NCBI RefSeq assembly: GCF_000757485.1
Contig: NZ_JPYO01000013.1
Span: 225,812 to 289,811 of the forward strand
Length of the DNA stretch: 64,000 bases
From: Achromobacter sp. RTa
GTDB lineage: Bacteria > Pseudomonadota > Gammaproteobacteria > Burkholderiales > Burkholderiaceae_B
Reading direction: 5' to 3'
Shown: piece after piece, positions 63,096 to 64,000 of the stretch
Position numbering within the stretch: position 1 is the first letter of the stretch
Layout: every line of letters begins with the position of its first letter
Notes under the pieces: generated by a model
Seen by the model: only the letters and a program-made list of their open reading frames with translations
What the model was told of the DNA's origin: nothing
The model's database searches: none
Translations under genes and position numbers: made by a program

Positions 63096-63497
63096 ATGAT
63101 AGTTATCCACAGCGACGAACTGACCGATACTGAACGCCACGCCCGGGGGCCGGGCTGGGAAAGCAAGCGCATCATCGTCAAGCGCGACGGCATCGGATAT
63201 TCCGTGCACGAGACCCGCGTCTTCGAAGGCGCCGAGCTGCGCCTGCACTACAAGCATCACTACGAAGCGAACTACTGCATGGAGGGCGAAGGAGAGGTCG
63301 AGGACGTGGCCACCGGCGCCGTTCACGCCATCAGGCCCGGCACGCTGTATGCGCTGGACAAGAACGACCAGCACGTGCTGCGGGCGGTGAAGGGGGATCT
63401 GAGACTGGTCTGCGTCTTCAATCCGCCCTTGAGCGGGCAGGAGACGCATCGGGCGGATGGCAGCTACGCGGAGCCGGAACCCGAGCAGCGCGCCTAG
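63096..63497 (+). CDS. ectoine synthase-like cupin (orphan EctC)
   Basis: A 133-aa EctC-family cupin. In ectoine makers EctC closes N-gamma-acetyl-diaminobutyrate to ectoine. E57 (HYKHHYEANYC), Y85 (PGTLYALDK) and H93 (NDQHVLRA) fall at the positions reported as iron ligands in characterised EctC. CVFNPPLSGQETHRADGSYA is the family C-terminus. No ectA or ectB is present nearby, so full ectoine synthesis is not encoded here. It lies 30 bp after the amidase. An exact DnaA box (63103-63111) lies within its first codons. Confidence 0.88.
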   Translation: MIVIHSDELTDTERHARGPGWESKRIIVKRDGIGYSVHETRVFEGAELRLHYKHHYEANYCMEGEGEVEDVATGAVHAIRPGTLYALDKNDQHVLRAVKGDLRLVCVFNPPLSGQETHRADGSYAEPEPEQRA

Positions 63498-63532
63498 GCG
63501 CATTCGGGCGCCGGGCGCGCGCCTGGCGTCCG

Positions 63533-64000
63533 CTATTTGGCCTGCTGCTTCAGGCGGGTCAGCACGGCCATCAGCGTGCGTTCGGAATCGTCCAGGTATT
63601 CCGTCAGGGCTTGCGCCGCCAGATCGCGGCGCCCTTCCACGAGCAAACCGTGGATGCGGCGTTCGCGTTCGATCCAGTCGGGCGTCTGGATACGGCTTTC
63701 ATCGACCTCCGACGCGAACACCAGGCGCAGCTGAGCGCAAAGCGTGAGAAAGAACTCGTCCAGCAGCCGGCTGCCCAGCTGCGCGACGATGTGCTGGTGC
63801 ACTTGCAGGCTCAGCGTGCCGACGGTGCGCCATTGCTTCCTGGACAGCGCGCGTTCGGCCGCGTTGATGGTCGTGTGCATCTTGTCGAGCAGCGCGGGCT
63901 GCAGCGGCAGCCCGCCTTCGATGGCCTGAAGTTCCAGCGCGCGGCGGGCCGCATAGATTTCGCGCAGGTCCTTGCGCTCCATGCGCCGGACCACGACGCC
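63533..64000 (-). CDS. GntR-family regulator, FCD domain (truncated by the window edge)
   Basis: The C-terminal 150 or so residues of a FadR-subfamily GntR regulator. The frame stays open to the window end, and RRMERKDLREIYAARRALELQAIEGG opens the FCD ligand domain, with VHQHIVAQLGSRLLDEFFLTL further on. The N-terminal wHTH lies outside. It is convergent with the EctC-like gene, 35 bp away. It is the natural candidate to control the importer-amidase-EctC operon, as GntR-type EnuR does for ectoine catabolism (analogy only). Confidence 0.85.
   Translation of the reverse strand, partial: GVVVRRMERKDLREIYAARRALELQAIEGGLPLQPALLDKMHTTINAAERALSRKQWRTVGTLSLQVHQHIVAQLGSRLLDEFFLTLCAQLRLVFASEVDESRIQTPDWIERERRIHGLLVEGRRDLAAQALTEYLDDSERTLMAVLTRLKQQAK

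Overview
The window is GC-rich, gene-dense DNA from a betaproteobacterium of the Alcaligenaceae (Bordetella/Achromobacter type). The basis is the chromosome-maintenance block (mnmG-rsmG-parA-acetyltransferase-parB, mnmE, yidC-yidD-rnpA-rpmH, dnaA-dnaN-gyrB), the many solute-binding proteins including a Bug/TctC type, and the DnaA and GyrB sequence types. No IS element, prophage or CRISPR array was seen. The genus is inferred from protein character, not from a database search.

Layout. 57-447: tRNA-Thr, -Gly and -Tyr on the minus strand, normally followed by tuf, which would lie off the left edge. 558-10154: a catabolic locus with an HisN-like phosphatase, a glutamine synthetase-like ligase, an aldehyde dehydrogenase and an iron alcohol dehydrogenase. 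These are divergent from a 2-aminoethylphosphonate-type ABC importer and a DeoR regulator, and together suggest a gamma-glutamylated amino-alcohol pathway. 10164-15700: a thiol catabolism operon (cysteine dioxygenase, cystathionine-lyase-like enzyme, four-domain rhodanese, Bug-type binding protein) with a divergent LysR regulator. 15715-22017: asparaginase, parB, GNAT, parA, rsmG and mnmG, all reading leftward. 22018-24733: a 2.7-kb non-coding region with ten parS sites at fairly regular spacing, a G-quadruplex motif and then a scatter of DnaA boxes with an AT-rich palindrome. This is the likely replication origin and centromere, about 29 kb from dnaA.

24734-45174: a cold shock protein, an AbrB-type membrane protein, an aminotransferase, a collinear tctDE-tctCBA two-component system plus tricarboxylate transporter, a ClC channel, small regulators, mnmE, and a peptide ABC importer with an M20 amidohydrolase. 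45175-49223: an 11-bp-periodic DnaA-box-like array, then a TauD-type dioxygenase with a NitT/TauT-type ABC importer. 49303-59102: catalase, yidC-yidD-rnpA-rpmH (minus) and dnaA-dnaN-gyrB (plus). 59369-64000: an amino-acid ABC importer with a fused permease-ATPase, an amidase, an orphan ectoine-synthase-like gene and a truncated GntR regulator.

How it works together. The centre holds the replication and segregation machinery: ParA, ParB and parS, plus DnaA and its boxes. Around it lie several self-contained uptake-plus-catabolism modules, each with its own binding protein, transporter, enzymes and usually a regulator. Exact DnaA boxes (TTATCCACA) occur sixteen times in the window, far above the chance expectation, and several sit at gene starts.
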